DNA of 64,000 bases, taken from contig NC_067200.1 in assembly GCF_000699445.3 (NCBI RefSeq), positions 868,001-932,000 on the forward strand, read 5' to 3'. Below the pieces are notes generated by a model, which saw only the letters and a list, made by a program, of their open reading frames with translations, was not told the DNA's origin and did not search any database. Below are positions 1 to 11,683 of the stretch, piece after piece. Origin of the DNA: Schistosoma haematobium. Its lineage: Eukaryota > Platyhelminthes > Trematoda > Strigeidida > Schistosomatidae. Both the position numbers and the translations under genes were made by a program. Each line of letters opens with the position of its first letter. The first letter of the stretch is position 1.

Positions 1-60
1 GTCAACTAATTTTACTTACTTTTACTTACGCTTGTTAGCCACAATGGAGAAGCATAGGCA
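1..60 (-). mobile_element. 3' tip of an RTE-like LINE (AAGT-tailed family)
   Basis: On the reverse strand this is the terminal piece of the RTE-like family seen many times in the window. A tract resembling the codons just before the stop (clear at 44665-44695) is followed by a tail built from AAGT-like repeats. Only the last few dozen bases remain. The matching piece in the right arm is at 63590-63655. Confidence 0.55.
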
Positions 61-184
61 TACATCTCGAACAATCCGATCACATATTATATACTTGTTA
101 AGAACATTCATTTCTGAAGAATAATAGGTCAACTAGACAAAAAATGGAGGGTAAGAGGAGACGAGGATAATAAAGCAGATAATG

Positions 185-905
185 TGAAAACAATTTGAAA
201 CCTTATCACTCTGGATAATATGGCAATATTGCCAAGGTAGGTTTAAGGGGAGAACAGACTGTTTTTGAATACACACAAAGGGGGTTTGAATTTTCGTATG
301 GCTAAGGCTTCAATAAACCTTAGTATACGCCCTTTTACTTTTTCATACAACGCCACAAAAGCCAAGGTATAACCTGTTTCAACTATGTGTTTGGCAATAG
401 AGGATGATGGACATTTATCTTCCATTCTTATTGGATCATTCGATTCTGTTTGTTTCTGCAACCATTTTAGTACATGGCCTAAGCTGATGAAGATTTGTTC
501 TCTGAGCTGGACGGTTTAGTCATGGATCTTTCAACTTTCTTCTGAACGACATTATGAGCACAAACTTCAGGTAAAAGTGAAGTGTTCGAATTTCACCACA
601 TGTGGTTCACAAATTGTCCTGTAGACCACTTGTATTTTATTCAATACAACTCATTATTGTGGTAAAAGTTTAATTATTTCATGTTTAATATCATAATGAA
701 TAATGATCTGAAAAATTTCTACAGAATATTTCATGATGTTGTTGAAAAAGTAGTTGTGGTATGTTGTATTGGTTTATTGAAATAAAAATCTCTGACCTAT
801 TCAAGTCTATTTCTCACATATACTAACTGTCCAGTGTATGAACAATGGAAAAGATTGTGAATACATGTGATTGTATTATTATTTCAGTATATATAATGAA
901 TAAAT
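185..905. repeat. Insertion present only in the left inverted arm (repeat family F)
   Basis: The right arm reads straight through this point, near 63475, so the segment was gained here or lost there. Its part at about 500-620, read on minus, belongs to a dispersed family also present at 12480-12665, 36220-36495 and 57130-57250. The family is recognised by a conserved hairpin block followed by a CCATGAC-type segment. The ends are not sharp, and I could not define a target duplication beyond a few bases. No coding potential was recognised. Confidence 0.5.
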
Positions 906-959
906 GATGACATGGAAATGAATAAAAAGTGGTTCGACATTACCACTTTTATTAATTGA

Positions 960-1150
960 GTTCATCAATCAAATAAAGCTAGATCATCATGGAAAACCTT
1001 GGAACACTGGATGGCTGTTTCGTTCTCAGCAATGCGCATCCACGATCCCTCACGTCGTACTCGAACCCAGCACCTTCGGTCACGCTCGCGAACACTTGAC
1101 CTGTAGATCACTGAGCTGACATCAAATGGTGTTAGTATCTAAATTCAACT
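960..1150 (-). repeat. tRNA-headed SINE with deleted ribozyme stem
   Basis: On minus the order is a short head, a tRNA-like segment with a B-box-like GGTTCGAG, then GGATGCGCA and a hammerhead-like block. In this copy the 5' core CTGAG runs almost directly into CGAAAC, so stem II is deleted and the ribozyme must be dead. The same insertion is seen in the right inverted arm (about 63270-63440), so it predates the duplication. Confidence 0.7.
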
Positions 1151-1154
1151 AAAC

Positions 1155-2390
1155 CACGAAATTGTGCCACCATCTACCATTGTCATCAGTAAGTTACAAT
1201 CTCACAACAGACATGGTTAATCTTCATTTGTCATTGCTTCTTATTATCACCATTATCATTATTATTGTTGCTGTCAATATTATAGTGAACAGAACACGGA
1301 TTGGGACAATTACAGAGTTACTTGGTAAAATAAAAAAACTATATAGTAAATCGGTAATTTGCAAAATATCAATCCGTCAAATCAACCTGGACTATTCCTG
1401 TTGCAAACATCAATCCATTAACTCACATTTCATCGTTCATGCGTTTCCTTACAAATTGCATTGTGTTCACGCCCTTCTTTTCTTGATTTTCCCCCATCTT
1501 CTGTTGCCAGACATTACGTTCTTTTAACTCGCGTCATATACTACTAACAACAATATAAGTAGCACGCACCACACTATTACCATTATTATTACTATTAGTA
1601 ATATTACTATTACCATTACCATTACAATTATTACTATGATTATTATTATTATTGTTCAAAAGATTTACTGGACCATAAATATATACGCAATTATTATTCA
1701 ATCATCAATGAATAGATCATTCGTATAGGTGTGTGTGTGTGTGTGTGTGGATATATATACATTATGAAACGAATCAATTGTAAGTTTTCTTTTGCTATTG
1801 TATGTTTTTATGATGTAATCAACCATTTCATTGTAAAGCAAATGAATCTATCCAAGTATCTATCTATCTATCTATCTATCTGTCTCTATGAGTTTGTATT
1901 GATATTACACTTTCCAATTACTTGTTGTTACGCAATAATAATAATAATAATAGTAACCAACCAAACAAAAGAATAAAGATAAAAAGGGATTTCATACAAA
2001 AAGGTTTAAATAATTACTTTGTTGCATCTTAGAGAATTCACGTATCTAGATGTATATGTGCGTATGTGCGTGTGTGATATGGTGTGTGTGTGTGTGAGTG
2101 AGTGTGTGAGATTATACATATAATGAATGATCAACCGTTTCTAGTTAATGAAACCACTGAATTGAAAGAAAATCTTTCTATAGAATACTAAACTATAATG
2201 ATTATTTGGAAAAATAATAGTTAAGCTAATCTCAATCATAGAAATTGTAATGATTTCAACATTTTGTTCAGGAGTTTTATTTCAACTTCTTCATGGAAAA
2301 AACTCAAACAAGATGAATCATTGAATTTATGAGTCAATTGAAGGTAGATGATCATGAAAAACCTGAAAGAACTGAAGAGAGAGCTTTGAT
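1155..2390. other. Non-coding, simple-repeat-rich part of the left arm
   Basis: No gene is supported here. The stretch contains ATT/ACC-rich runs near 1575-1665, a TG run at about 1729-1750, a TATC run at 1859-1880, an AAT run at 1936-1952 and a TG/GAGTG run at 2070-2110. The block at about 1290-1540 resembles pieces at 11860-12080 and 53195-53350, so it is probably another old dispersed repeat. The open frames across it come from low-complexity sequence. Confidence 0.6.
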
Positions 2391-2394
2391 GAGG

Positions 2395-2520
2395 CGGAAT
2401 TTTTGATGTGAACTGTTGAGGAATCCCATACTAGAACGAAACGATTGTCCAATGCTTCCAAGTTTATCATGGTGATCTAATTTCATCAATTGACTCATGA
2501 ATTCAACTATTAAAATGACT
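2395..2520 (+). repeat. Decayed hammerhead-SINE 3' part
   Basis: This has the SINE order: GATGTGAACTG, a core reading TTGAGGA instead of CTGAGGA, stem II with CCCATACTAG, a GAAA box, a cleavage-site-like GTC and then CAATGCTTCC. The first core base (C3) is changed and stem II pairing is weakened, so activity is not expected. The reverse counterpart lies at about 61985-62080 in the right arm. Confidence 0.6.
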
Positions 2521-2609
2521 TTAATAACCAAAAAATCTTTCTCTGATTATAATCAAACAAGATTGTTGAATAAGACGTTAGAATCATTTGAATTACATGA
2601 ATAATGATT

Positions 2610-3088
2610 TTTTTTAATACTAGGTGACTAGATCCTACCAAAACGGTTCAAATGGTTTTGTACGGAATAGAAAAAGTTTTCGGTTAATGGGCTTCCATAT
2701 CTAGTAGCAGTGGATCAGCATTACCTCCAGGGAGGAATCTCTGTTTTTTATCGATAAAAAATGTAAAAGAGAAAAAAAAGTTCGCAAATCCTTAGTTCTT
2801 AAGAGTATGTCAAGTTTTCTCTTGAAGGACTCCTGTGAAGTTGCTTTGACTAGCTCAGCCGGGAGGGAATTCCAGCATTTGACTATTCTTAAGGAGTAGT
2901 AGTTGTGTCTACAGTTCGTTCTGATGTGTTTCGTCTCCAGTTTCTGGGTGTTACTCCTAAGTTTTGTGTTGGGACTAAGCTTAAATAGGTGACTTAGGGA
3001 ATGTTCTCAAGTGTTAAGGATACTGGAAGTCATTAGAAGGTCAGGTCTAAGACGCTCGTAGTCTAATGGGTAAATGTTCAGTGATCAG
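2610..3088 (-). mobile_element. CR1-like LINE 3' fragment
   Basis: On minus this matches about 61390-61860, the C-terminal coding part and 3' end of a CR1-like LINE. A block resembling the usual RT C-terminal region (a WNSL-type stretch followed by an S/T-V-SFK-type stretch) can be read with frameshifts. The fragment is cut at 3088, where the gypsy LTR starts; the equivalent position in the right copy continues upstream for more than 800 bp. Confidence 0.65.
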
Positions 3089-3706
3089 AGCTTACACAAA
3101 ATATATTGATACACTAGGTTAACAATGATATACCAAAACAAATTAATGATTAAGAAACCTAGATGTCTGTCCGTTAGTAAAACCAAAGGTAATAAAATAC
3201 CGTTAGCAATACAAAAGGTATATTAAACAAAACAGACGCTAACAGTTACTATAGAATGAATGTTACTTGTGAACTGCCTCGTGAGGACAACGACCACAAA
3301 CTGAGTTCACTTGATTGACAGGTGTTCCTCTGCAAATGACTGCACCAGAGACGTAATGAGGAAGACGGAGTCCAATAGTATTATACAATAGTAATCCGCG
3401 CCAAAAGTCCAACGTTGAGTCGGAAGGCCTATAATGATGTTATAATACTATTATAGTCTTCAATCAAAACGGTGGCCAATAAAACAGAAGAACAAACGGC
3501 GTAGATAGTGTTCTATATTTTAAACAACCCGGTAGTAGAAGTGTATATCATTCATCGAAACAATTTTCATCGTCTTTTTTAATAAGTGATACAGCAAAAC
3601 AACAGATATTGGATAAAGATGTGGTTACAAATAAAGTGTGACAAATTAGAGAAAAAATGTGGTTTTTATTTTTGTTGTTACAAAAATCACTGGATATATG
3701 TCACCA
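3089..3706 (-). repeat. 3' LTR of the gypsy element (truncated)
   Basis: A direct repeat of 8472-9091. In element orientation it starts TGGTGACA just after the purine tract and stops near TGTAAGCTC, where the 5' LTR runs on for about 25 more bases to GGACCACCACA. The missing end shows that the left boundary is a breakpoint and not the original insertion edge. Confidence 0.85.
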
Positions 3707-4213
3707 TATAACCCCCCTCCACTAGGGCATGCGTCGGTGGAAGTATGCCCGACGTAAAACTTTAAATGCTTTGAAGGTAGGAGAAAATTACACAACGAAA
3801 AGGGTAAACAAATTTTATTTTTTTTAAAAAAAATCATACATGTATACATATTCAAGAACAAAATGTTTCTCTTGTAGTAAAGAGACTTTAATGTCTATAA
3901 AAAGTTCAACAACAATAACAGAGTGTATAATAATAATAATAATAATAACAGTATCATTAGTAATAACAGTAATTAAATTGAGAGTTTACCGAAAAGTGTA
4001 AATACATGTATAAATTGTGTAAACAATTAGTGATAAACTGAACGAGTCCAACGAAATTGGATATATTTGCACAATTAATAATAAACATCATATGAAACGC
4101 ATACACATGTAGAGAAAAACATAATGAATTTATCAATATTAGTAGTACACAAGAAATTTTTTTAAAAAAAAAAATGTTATTAGTCACTCTGCTAATATGG
4201 ACATTCAATCACA
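3707..4213 (-). other. Gypsy 3' untranslated region with polypurine tract
   Basis: Between the stop of the polyprotein and the 3' LTR. On minus, the sequence next to the LTR contains AGTGGAGGGGGG (about 3711-3722), the expected position and composition of the tract that primes plus-strand DNA synthesis. The rest is AT-rich, with an AAT run near 3929-3949. No extra gene is seen. Confidence 0.7.
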
Positions 4214-7200
4214 TTACAGGTAATGACAGAATAAAGAATAAGTAATTAATTCAACATAACGTTTAGGAAAATGTACATGTCTTCCTGAACGAGTTGTTTT
4301 CGTAGAAGGTAAAGTGTTGGAACAAGGATTTAAGTTTGTGAGAGCTGCAACCTTAGAACGGTCTGTTTTACGAAATATTGATTTCGTCGGAGTTTGTGAA
4401 GAATTATTTGGAAACACTGGGAACTGCGTTGTGTGATCTCTGCTGTCTTTAAACGGCTTTCGGTTGTCATGTGTTTCAAATTCTATAAAAGCAGGTTTTA
4501 TCCGGTCGATTGAAACTGTTTCTTTTTTTCCGTTCTTATTGATTGTGAAATATTTTGTTTGCCTCTCAACTACTTCATATGGTCCTTCATAAGGAGTTTG
4601 TAGAGGGCGTCTTACTGAGTCAACACGAACAAATACAAATTTACACGTATTTAGATGCTTGCTAACTTGCTCTTTTAAGACAACTGGCCGAGGTGCAACA
4701 GGCTTAATGTTATTCATATGGCTCATTAGTCTTTCGCAAAAAGAAGTGGGATCCGTACATACGGGTTTGCCATTATGCGTCACTAGTTGCCCGGGTAAGG
4801 TTAAATTAGCTTCATAGACGAGCTGTGCCGGAGTACATTGTAGCTCTTCTTTAATTGTGGAACGTATGCTTAGTAAAATAAAAGCTAGAGATTCACACCA
4901 TCTAGAAACATCAGGTTGTACCATCAATGAGCTTTTTAGTTGTCTGTGGAATCGTTCCACTAGTCCATTCGCTGCTGGATGGTATGCTGTTGTAGTGATG
5001 TGATGGATTCCTAAAATGCGGGTAAATTCATTGAAGAGGTGAGATTGGAACTGTGAACCTCTGTCAGAAGTAACTGTAGAAGGTACACCAAAATTAGCGA
5101 TCCATCTGTCGAGGAATACAGCAGCAACATTTTCCGCGGAGATATCTTTTATTGGGCATGCAATTGGCCATCTAGTGAAACGGTCCACTGCAGTAAAAAT
5201 GTAAGTGAATCCGTTAGATGGAGGCAGAGGACCAACTAAATCAACATGAACATGTTGAGAACGATGGTCGGGTAGACTAAATGCTGACGGTGTTGTAATC
5301 GTATGTCTATGTATTTTACTGCGCTGACACTGTACACAAGTCCTGGTCCATTTTTTTATATTTGCATTCATCTTTGGCCAAACAAATCTTTCAGCAATCA
5401 GTCTCACAGTAGCACGAATCCCTGGATGAGATAGTGAGTGAAGACAATCAAAAACTCTTTTTCTGTACACTATTGGCACAAAAGGTCTGTGCGTTCCAGT
5501 AGAAGTATCACAAATGATAGTAGAGTCAGAATGCGGTATAGGAACACTTTTTAAGGACAAGCTCGAACTTTGTTTACAAGCATTAAGGTCGGGATCATCT
5601 GTCTGCAAACGTGCCATGTCTGATAAATCGATTCCTTTGGTGAAGGAAATTGCATCGACGTTGAAACGTGACAAAGTATCCGCAACAACATTTGACTCAC
5701 CTTTTATAAACTGTATGTTGGTCGAAAATTGGGAAATATAATCCAATTGTCGCATTTCTCTAGGGGAATAACGGTCACTTTTCGCGTTAAAGGCATAGGT
5801 TAAAGGTTTGTGATCAGTGAGTATCACAAAGTCTCTGCCTTGCAGTAAATGGTTGAAATGTTTAACAGCTAGATAAATAGCCAATAGTTCTCTACCGAAA
5901 GTGCTATATCGAGTTTGGGTTGGTTCTAGCTTCTTTGAAAAGAAGGCAAGTGGTTTGACCTCATTATTAACTCGCTGTTGTAGTACTGCACCTACTGCTG
6001 CCTGTGATGCATCTGTACACAGGATTAGTGTTGCTTCCGGGTCAGGGCTTAAGTAGGTCAGCATGGTAGTAGAAGCGATTGCTGTTTTAGCTGCAGAAAA
6101 GGCATCTTTCGCTTGGGAGGGTAATGTGAACTTTTTGACTTTACCTTTTAATACCTCCGTCAAAGGTTGTAGGATGTCTGAGCAATGTGGAATAAAGCGA
6201 CGATAAAAATTGATCATCCCCAAGAAACGTCGGAGTTTATTCCATGAGTCTGGTTCTGGAAAACTCTTGATGGCTTCTATTTTTGTATCCAAAGGTCTAA
6301 TTCCACGTTTGTCGATCAAGTGACCTAAAAACTCTAAACTCTCAACTCCGAAAATACATTTGGATGGATTAATCACTATGCCATATTTCTGGAATCTTTC
6401 GAATAATTGATGTAGGTGATCAGCGTGTTCATGGATCGAACTGCTAGCTATTAAGACATCATCAATATACACGAAAACAAAATCTAGGCCTTTAGTGACC
6501 TCATCCATAAATCGTTGAAATGTTTGTGCGGCGTTCTTTAATCCAAAAGGCATTCTTAGGAATTCAAACAAATCAAATGGAGTAATGATGGCTGTTTTTG
6601 CTATGTCCTCGGATGCTACTAGGATCTGGTGGTACGCTCGCACAAGATCAATTTTAGAAAAAATTTGCTTGCCATGTAAAGTGAGAGAAAAATCATGTAA
6701 ATGAGGGATTGGGTAGCGATCCGGTAATGTGAGGTTGTTTAATGATCTATAATCACCACAAGGTCGCCAATCTTGGTCTCGCTTGGGCACCATGTGGAGT
6801 GGAGATGCCCAGGGGCTACTTGACGGACGTATTATACCTAGTTGCATCATATGATCAAACTCAGCTTTTGCAACATTCAGTTTGTCTGGTGGTAATCGGC
6901 GTGGACGTGCCGAAGTTGGTTGACCTTTCGTGATGATCCGGTGTACTACAGAATGTTGGACAGTGTTTTCACTGTAGTCTGGTTTCGTTATTTTGGGAAA
7001 TTTAGATAGAATGGTGGCGAATATGTCGTTCCCTGGAGTGTCAATTTTAATACTATGTATGTGGTAGTCCGACTGAATTCCCTGGACTTGAAGGTTCGTG
7101 CAGGAATCAATAAGTTTTCTTCTCTTAACGTCAACTAGTAGGTTGTAGAAACTGAGAAAATCTGCACCTAGTATAGGGTGACGAACATCCGCAATAATAA

Positions 7201-8335
7201 ACACCCAGGTTAAATTACGTCTAATTCCCAAGTCTAATGTTAGAAATTGTTCGCCAAATGTCTTTATTTCGGTTTTATTAGCTGCCCTTAGGGTATATTT
7301 TCCACTCTTAGCAATAGGTTTATTGGCTAAGGTAACTGGAATGACACTAACTTCAGCTCCAGTATCTACTAAGAATTTGTACCCTGAAGTTTTATCAAGA
7401 ACGTGTAAAAGACGAGTAGGCGCACGACCAGAAACGTTTGTCGCTACCATGGTTTGGTTGACACGTTTTGGTGAGGAAAATGACTTGAAAAATTTACAAG
7501 ACGTAACACATTTCCTAGCTTTGTCACCATATTTTTTACGGTACCAACATATGTTGTCGTCGTTTTTGTTTCTTTTTGCGTTATCTCGATTCTTACTCCC
7601 TCGAGAACTAGAGCGAGATCTTGTAGATGTGAAGTTGGAGATTAATAATTGTAATGCATCCAGTTTATTTTCAAGAGTGGCGACAGTTCGTTCATGTTGT
7701 GCTCGTAGTTCGCCTAGTTCAGCAGTTAACGATGCTATGGTGGGAGTTTGCTTATCGTTCGAAGTTTCTACTATTGCCTGTACGTAAGGTGTAGTACAGG
7801 GTGTAACTTCTAAAATTTTATCCGCCATGATGGCAAGACTTTCTAAATCTGATGGTTGGCTAGAGGCGCAAAGAATTTGCCTAACTACTGTTGGCAAACG
7901 TTGTAGCCAAATTTCCTTGAAGAAGGCGTCATCAAATTTATAAGGGCCAGCTAATTGTCTCATGTGTCGTAATAATTGAGACGGTGATTTGTCGCCTAGC
8001 TCACATTCGTGTAGTAATTGCTGTAATCTCTTTTCATCAGATAATGAGGTACGTTGAATAATTGCCTGCTTCAATTGATCATATGGATTAGGTGCAGGAA
8101 TATTATCTATCAAATCTGACACCTCAGATGCAACTTGAGTGGGTAGTAATCCAAGCACAAAAGAGTATTTAGATGCCTGTGAGCGTATGTTGCGACGCTG
8201 AAATTGTACTTCTACTTGCGCAAACCAAATGCGAGAATTTAATCGGCTGAATAGGGGCACATTTATCAAATTTAGAGCATGTAGCTCCGCTGAAATGTTA
8301 TCCTGGCTAATGCCTTCAGCTTCGGATGAGTACAT
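4214..8335 (-). CDS. Gag-Pol polyprotein of the gypsy element
   Basis: A single open frame of 1373 codons starting at ATG 8335. Reading by residue: Gag-like region 1-260; zinc knuckle C263-x12-C276-x3-C280, with Arg266 where related elements usually have His; aspartic protease [10 protein letters not shown] at 324-333; reverse transcriptase about 470-690 with catalytic YIDD at 623-626; RNase H about 765-890 with D774, E815 and D841; integrase with H966, H970, C1000 and C1003, and the catalytic triad D1032, D1091 and E1127; C-terminal tail to 1373. No stop or frameshift is present, and all listed catalytic residues are there. The product would be processed into particle protein and enzymes for cytoplasmic reverse transcription and nuclear integration. 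The element could be competent except for the cut 3' LTR and the changed zinc-knuckle residue. This is family knowledge plus motifs; expression is unknown. Confidence 0.93.
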   Translation of the reverse strand: MYSSEAEGISQDNISAELHALNLINVPLFSRLNSRIWFAQVEVQFQRRNIRSQASKYSFVLGLLPTQVASEVSDLIDNIPAPNPYDQLKQAIIQRTSLSDEKRLQQLLHECELGDKSPSQLLRHMRQLAGPYKFDDAFFKEIWLQRLPTVVRQILCASSQPSDLESLAIMADKILEVTPCTTPYVQAIVETSNDKQTPTIASLTAELGELRAQHERTVATLENKLDALQLLISNFTSTRSRSSSRGSKNRDNAKRNKNDDNICWYRKKYGDKARKCVTSCKFFKSFSSPKRVNQTMVATNVSGRAPTRLLHVLDKTSGYKFLVDTGAEVSVIPVTLANKPIAKSGKYTLRAANKTEIKTFGEQFLTLDLGIRRNLTWVFIIADVRHPILGADFLSFYNLLVDVKRRKLIDSCTNLQVQGIQSDYHIHSIKIDTPGNDIFATILSKFPKITKPDYSENTVQHSVVHRIITKGQPTSARPRRLPPDKLNVAKAEFDHMMQLGIIRPSSSPWASPLHMVPKRDQDWRPCGDYRSLNNLTLPDRYPIPHLHDFSLTLHGKQIFSKIDLVRAYHQILVASEDIAKTAIITPFDLFEFLRMPFGLKNAAQTFQRFMDEVTKGLDFVFVYIDDVLIASSSIHEHADHLHQLFERFQKYGIVINPSKCIFGVESLEFLGHLIDKRGIRPLDTKIEAIKSFPEPDSWNKLRRFLGMINFYRRFIPHCSDILQPLTEVLKGKVKKFTLPSQAKDAFSAAKTAIASTTMLTYLSPDPEATLILCTDASQAAVGAVLQQRVNNEVKPLAFFSKKLEPTQTRYSTFGRELLAIYLAVKHFNHLLQGRDFVILTDHKPLTYAFNAKSDRYSPREMRQLDYISQFSTNIQFIKGESNVVADTLSRFNVDAISFTKGIDLSDMARLQTDDPDLNACKQSSSLSLKSVPIPHSDSTIICDTSTGTHRPFVPIVYRKRVFDCLHSLSHPGIRATVRLIAERFVWPKMNANIKKWTRTCVQCQRSKIHRHTITTPSAFSLPDHRSQHVHVDLVGPLPPSNGFTYIFTAVDRFTRWPIACPIKDISAENVAAVFLDRWIANFGVPSTVTSDRGSQFQSHLFNEFTRILGIHHITTTAYHPAANGLVERFHRQLKSSLMVQPDVSRWCESLAFILLSIRSTIKEELQCTPAQLVYEANLTLPGQLVTHNGKPVCTDPTSFCERLMSHMNNIKPVAPRPVVLKEQVSKHLNTCKFVFVRVDSVRRPLQTPYEGPYEVVERQTKYFTINKNGKKETVSIDRIKPAFIEFETHDNRKPFKDSRDHTTQFPVFPNNSSQTPTKSIFRKTDRSKVAALTNLNPCSNTLPSTKTTRSGRHVHFPKRYVELITYSLFCHYL

Positions 8336-8434
8336 TACGAATATAAGAAAATTTAAACACTACCAAGGGTAAAATAACGCCGTAATGTCTGTAAGTGAAC
8401 TCGAAAGTAGTTGAGAGAGAGAAAAAAAATTTTA

Positions 8435-8445
8435 CGGGCTCACCA
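8435..8445 (-). promoter_or_regulatory. Primer binding site (tRNA-Trp type)
   Basis: On minus the bases after the 5' LTR (4-nt spacer) read TGGTGAGCCCG. This is the complement of CGGGCTCACCA, exactly the 3' end plus CCA of the tRNA-Trp copy at 40976-41043. CsRn1-group elements are known to use tRNA-Trp. Confidence 0.75.
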
Positions 8446-8449
8446 AATT

Positions 8450-9091
8450 TGTGGTGGTCCCCAAACAAAAGGAGCTTACACAAAATATATCGATACTCTA
8501 GGTTAACACTGATATACCAAAACGAACTAATGATTAAGAAACCTAGATGTCTGTCCGTTAGTAAAAACAAAGGTAATAGAATACCGTTAGCAATACAAAA
8601 GGTATATTAAACAAACAGACGCTAACAGTTACTATAGGATGAATGTTACTTGTTAACTGCCTCGTGAGGACAACGACCACAAACTGAGTTCACTTGATTG
8701 ACAGGTGTTCCTCTGCAAATGACTGCACCAGAGACGTAATGAGGAAGACGGAGTCCAATAGTATTATACAATAGTAATCCGCGCCAAAAGTACAACGTTG
8801 AGTCGGAAGGCCTATAATGATGTTATAATACTATTATAGTCTTCAATCAAAACGGTGGCCAATAAAACAGAAGAACAAACGGCGTAGGTAGTGTTCTATA
8901 TTTTAAACAACCCGGTAGTAGTAGTAGTGTATATCATATATCGAAACAATTATCATCGTCTTTTTAACAAGTGATACAGCAAAACAACAGATATTGGATA
9001 AAAATGTGGTTACAAATAAAGTGTGACAAATTAGAGAAAAAATGTGGTTTTTATTTTTGTTGTTACAAAAATCACTGAATATATGTCACCA
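8450..9091 (-). repeat. 5' LTR of the gypsy element
   Basis: 642 bp, starting TG and ending CA on either strand. It carries the promoter and RNA start of the element by family rule, though no TATA box was pinned down. It matches the truncated 3' LTR at 3089-3706. Its outer edge at 9091 abuts the open frame of an unrelated LINE. Confidence 0.85.
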
Positions 9092-11683
9092 TACCATCTT
9101 CGTTTGTGTGTTTTAAGTTTTCAAATGACTTAATCGACTGTCTAACTCTAAGATATCGTCCAAAACATCTGAATAAATACAAATATGTTTACGTGACCAA
9201 TATCTACGTGACTCCAGATTGCACATCATCTGCACTATCTATTTTTGCTGATGAATTCACTGAGTTCGCTGTTACTGCCTTCAGTGATTCACTTTCATTT
9301 GTATGTGGTGATTTCAATTCATGTGACTGTAGCTTCCTTACGTCACTAGGTCACCAAAATGTAGTAGATTTTCCTACCCGTCTGGATGCTCATCTAGACT
9401 TCGTCTTCATTAATGATGTGGGTATATATGCGACTCGTAAACGTGCTCCATTGTCTAGCTCAGATCACTGTATAATTCGTGTTCTACCTAAAGTATATGG
9501 AATGCATGGGAAGAGTACACTCCTACGTCAAACAAGAAAAGTCAAATAAAGGAATTACACAGAAGAAAATATCCGAAATCTGAAAAACATGTTTCATACG
9601 ACTAACTGGGAATTATTTACAGATGACTCACTCGAAAACACTACTGATGTTATCACTTGTTACCTTAAATTCTGTTTTGATATTTGTTGTCCCACCGAAA
9701 CCATTTTTGTAAGTTTTGATCGACTTACATCTTCACAACTAAAACGACTACGAAGGATGAAAGAAAGCATGTACAAGGTGAAAAACTCTAATGAAGGTCT
9801 TAAGCTATATGGTCTGATAAACCTAGAGATAAGACGTCTCAACTGTATGTTTACTCAAAAGCTCTTAACTTGCAAAAACTCTCCAAGTATGTGGAAATTC
9901 TTTAAAGAACTTACAGGTGACAGAAAGTTTAGAATCGATAACCAGCTGAATGTTTGTGACTTAAATAAGTCTTTTGTACGTCATTTATCTGATGTGATGC
10001 TCCCTCTATCCACGGGTTGAAAAACTAGCTGTGTTCCTACTTTCACTGAAACTGATGTGCGAGGATGTCTCCAGTCGCTTAATTCATCTCGATGTTTGGG
10101 ACCTGATGGTATCCCAAACATCCTTTTTAAAAAATGTGCTGACGTTCTGTGTCATCCGTTCACAACTATATTTAACAGATCCTTCTCATCTAATCTCATA
10201 CCGAAAATGTGGAGAAAGATGAAGATAATTCCTGTACCCAAGAAAGCATTTGGTGATAAGAATGTAAAATTTAGACGTATTGCAATAACTTCATCCTTCC
10301 TCAAAACCATGGAAAAATTAATAATTCTTGTACTTCAGCCTGCGATAAAAGAGCATACTGACCCATACCAGTTTGCATACAGGCGCAAAAGAAGCACTTT
10401 AGATGCTGTTGCAGTTCTGCATCACAACATAGTGTTCAACTTAGAAAAGGGTAAGAAGTATGTTCGATGTACTTTTCTGGACTATACTTCAGCTTTTGAC
10501 TCTATACCAAGACAACGTTTACTTAACAAGTTAATCAGCGTCAACACTGACAGCTGGATAACCAACTGGCTATGTTCCTACCTCTCTGGAAGGGAACAAT
10601 ACACTGTGTCTGGAGGAAAGAGTTCAGAGTCTCTACTGTCTCATGAAGGTGTACCACAAGGAGCTGTTCTTTCACCTCTTCTATTCTCTTTTTTTCTGCA
10701 TGACCTGCCATCTTCCAGAGAAAACACTTTTGTGAAGTATGCGGATGACCTCACTGTATGTATGCCTATCTCTTCCTCTTTACATCCCATAGAAATGAAT
10801 GAGTTTTTGTCTCGTATTGATTGTTGGTCTGTTGGTAATGGTCTCATACTTAATCCGTCTAAATGTCAAGCTGTTAACTTTAGCATGAGACATAAACGGC
10901 ATCTAACCACCATTTTGAGATTCCATAGTGCTTGTACCATCGGAGACTCTTTGATAAACTCAGTGTCGAAGGTCAATTATCTTGGTGTCACCTTTTCTTC
11001 TGATCTGTCTTGGTCTTCCCACGTTTTATCGTTATCGAAGAAGGTTTTCCGTCTGACCTATTACATAAGGAGATTGAATGCTCTTGGAATTACTCGTCAT
11101 TTACTCTTACAATTTGTCAATTCTTGTATACTACCTATTATTCTTTACTGTTCTCCATTATTCTTTCCCGGGCTTTTGAGAAAAGACTTTGCTGTATTGC
11201 GAAGGATGCTGAAGGCAGTTAGCAAGGTGTGTGGTGAATCTTTTGAGGTCATAATTAATATGCTTGTGGATAGACATTTAAAATCATGCAAACTCCTGGC
11301 AGGTGTCATTTTATCAGATACTAGCCATCCCCTTCACTCTTATCTTTCTCCTTGTATATCTTCTGGTAGAACGAGACGTAATTACATTAAAATCCATGCA
11401 CGCAAGGGAAAGTACTAATGTTCTATAATACCTTATCTAGCAAATATACTCTGTGACGAACAGGTTGTTAGAGTTAATCTAGCCAATAACCTGCATTCTT
11501 AATATGACTTTAATTTTTAAATGTTGTACTGTTTCTCAGATATTTTTTTTAAACTTTTTTTTGTCTTTGGTACTACTTTTGTTTACATCAGTAACTTGTT
11601 GAAATACCCTGTGCTGAGAATTCTATATTCTACAAAAATATAATATTGAATAAAGCCATTAATAATAATAATAATCAGAATGA
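9092..11683 (+). mobile_element. LINE (CR1/Jockey-group), 5'-truncated
   Basis: A non-LTR retrotransposon in plus orientation: endonuclease C-terminal half, reverse transcriptase, a short 3' UTR and a 3' end reading GAATAAAGCCATTA followed by an ATA/AAT repeat tail (about 11645-11683). It is truncated on the 5' side exactly where the gypsy LTR begins. The same 3' tail is found alone, inverted, at 23662-23692. The family could be SR1- or Perere-like, but I cannot name it firmly. Confidence 0.85.
9097..11418 (+). pseudogene. LINE endonuclease-reverse transcriptase ORF with two stops
   Basis: One continuous reading frame interrupted only by TAA at 9547-9549 and TGA at 10018-10020. The endonuclease half shows CGDFNS (near 9303) and SSSDH (near 9457). 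The reverse transcriptase shows the GPDGIPN entry motif (near 10100), FLDYTSAFDS (near 10475), GVPQGAVLSP (near 10650) and YADDLTV (near 10738), the last holding the catalytic aspartates. Reading ends at TAA 11416-11418; the expected C-terminus lies a few codons beyond in related copies, so this stop may also be a mutation. With its 5' end missing and two stops it is not functional. Confidence 0.85.

Larger units (their letters stand above)
1..3088. repeat. Left arm of a long inverted repeat
   Basis: Read on the reverse strand, this stretch matches 61390-63657 over nearly its whole length. Shared landmarks include the CR1-like 3' end (2610-3088), a decayed SINE (about 2395-2520), a TG-rich tract near 2070-2110, a TATC tract at 1859-1880, an ATT/AAT tract, a second SINE (about 960-1150) and the outermost bases at 1-60. 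The arms differ by many point changes and by an extra segment of about 0.7 kb here (about 185-905). The arm may continue beyond the window start. It ends abruptly at 3088, where a gypsy LTR begins. No gene was recognised inside it. Confidence 0.8.
3089..9091 (-). mobile_element. Ty3/gypsy LTR retrotransposon, CsRn1/Boudicca-like
   Basis: This is an almost complete element of about 6.0 kb on minus: 5' LTR 8450-9091, primer site 8435-8445, one long Gag-Pol frame 4214-8335, a purine-rich tract at 3710-3722 and 3' LTR 3089-3706. The LTRs differ by about 20 visible changes in some 620 bp, so insertion is not very recent. The 3' LTR lacks roughly its last 28 bp, being cut at 3088/3089. The left flank is a CR1-like fragment and the right flank a different LINE, with no matching target duplication, so at least one flank has been rearranged. 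The family call rests on the fused Gag-Pol, the zinc-knuckle spacing and the tRNA-Trp-like primer site; the exact family name is not established. Confidence 0.85.

Noticed and set aside
2395..2520. Active hammerhead at 2395-2520
   Set aside because: Core C3 is T and stem II is weakened, so cleavage is not expected.
5514..7787. Plus-strand frames of 63-154 codons inside the gypsy element
   Set aside because: They are antisense shadows of the Gag-Pol frame, with no motifs of their own.
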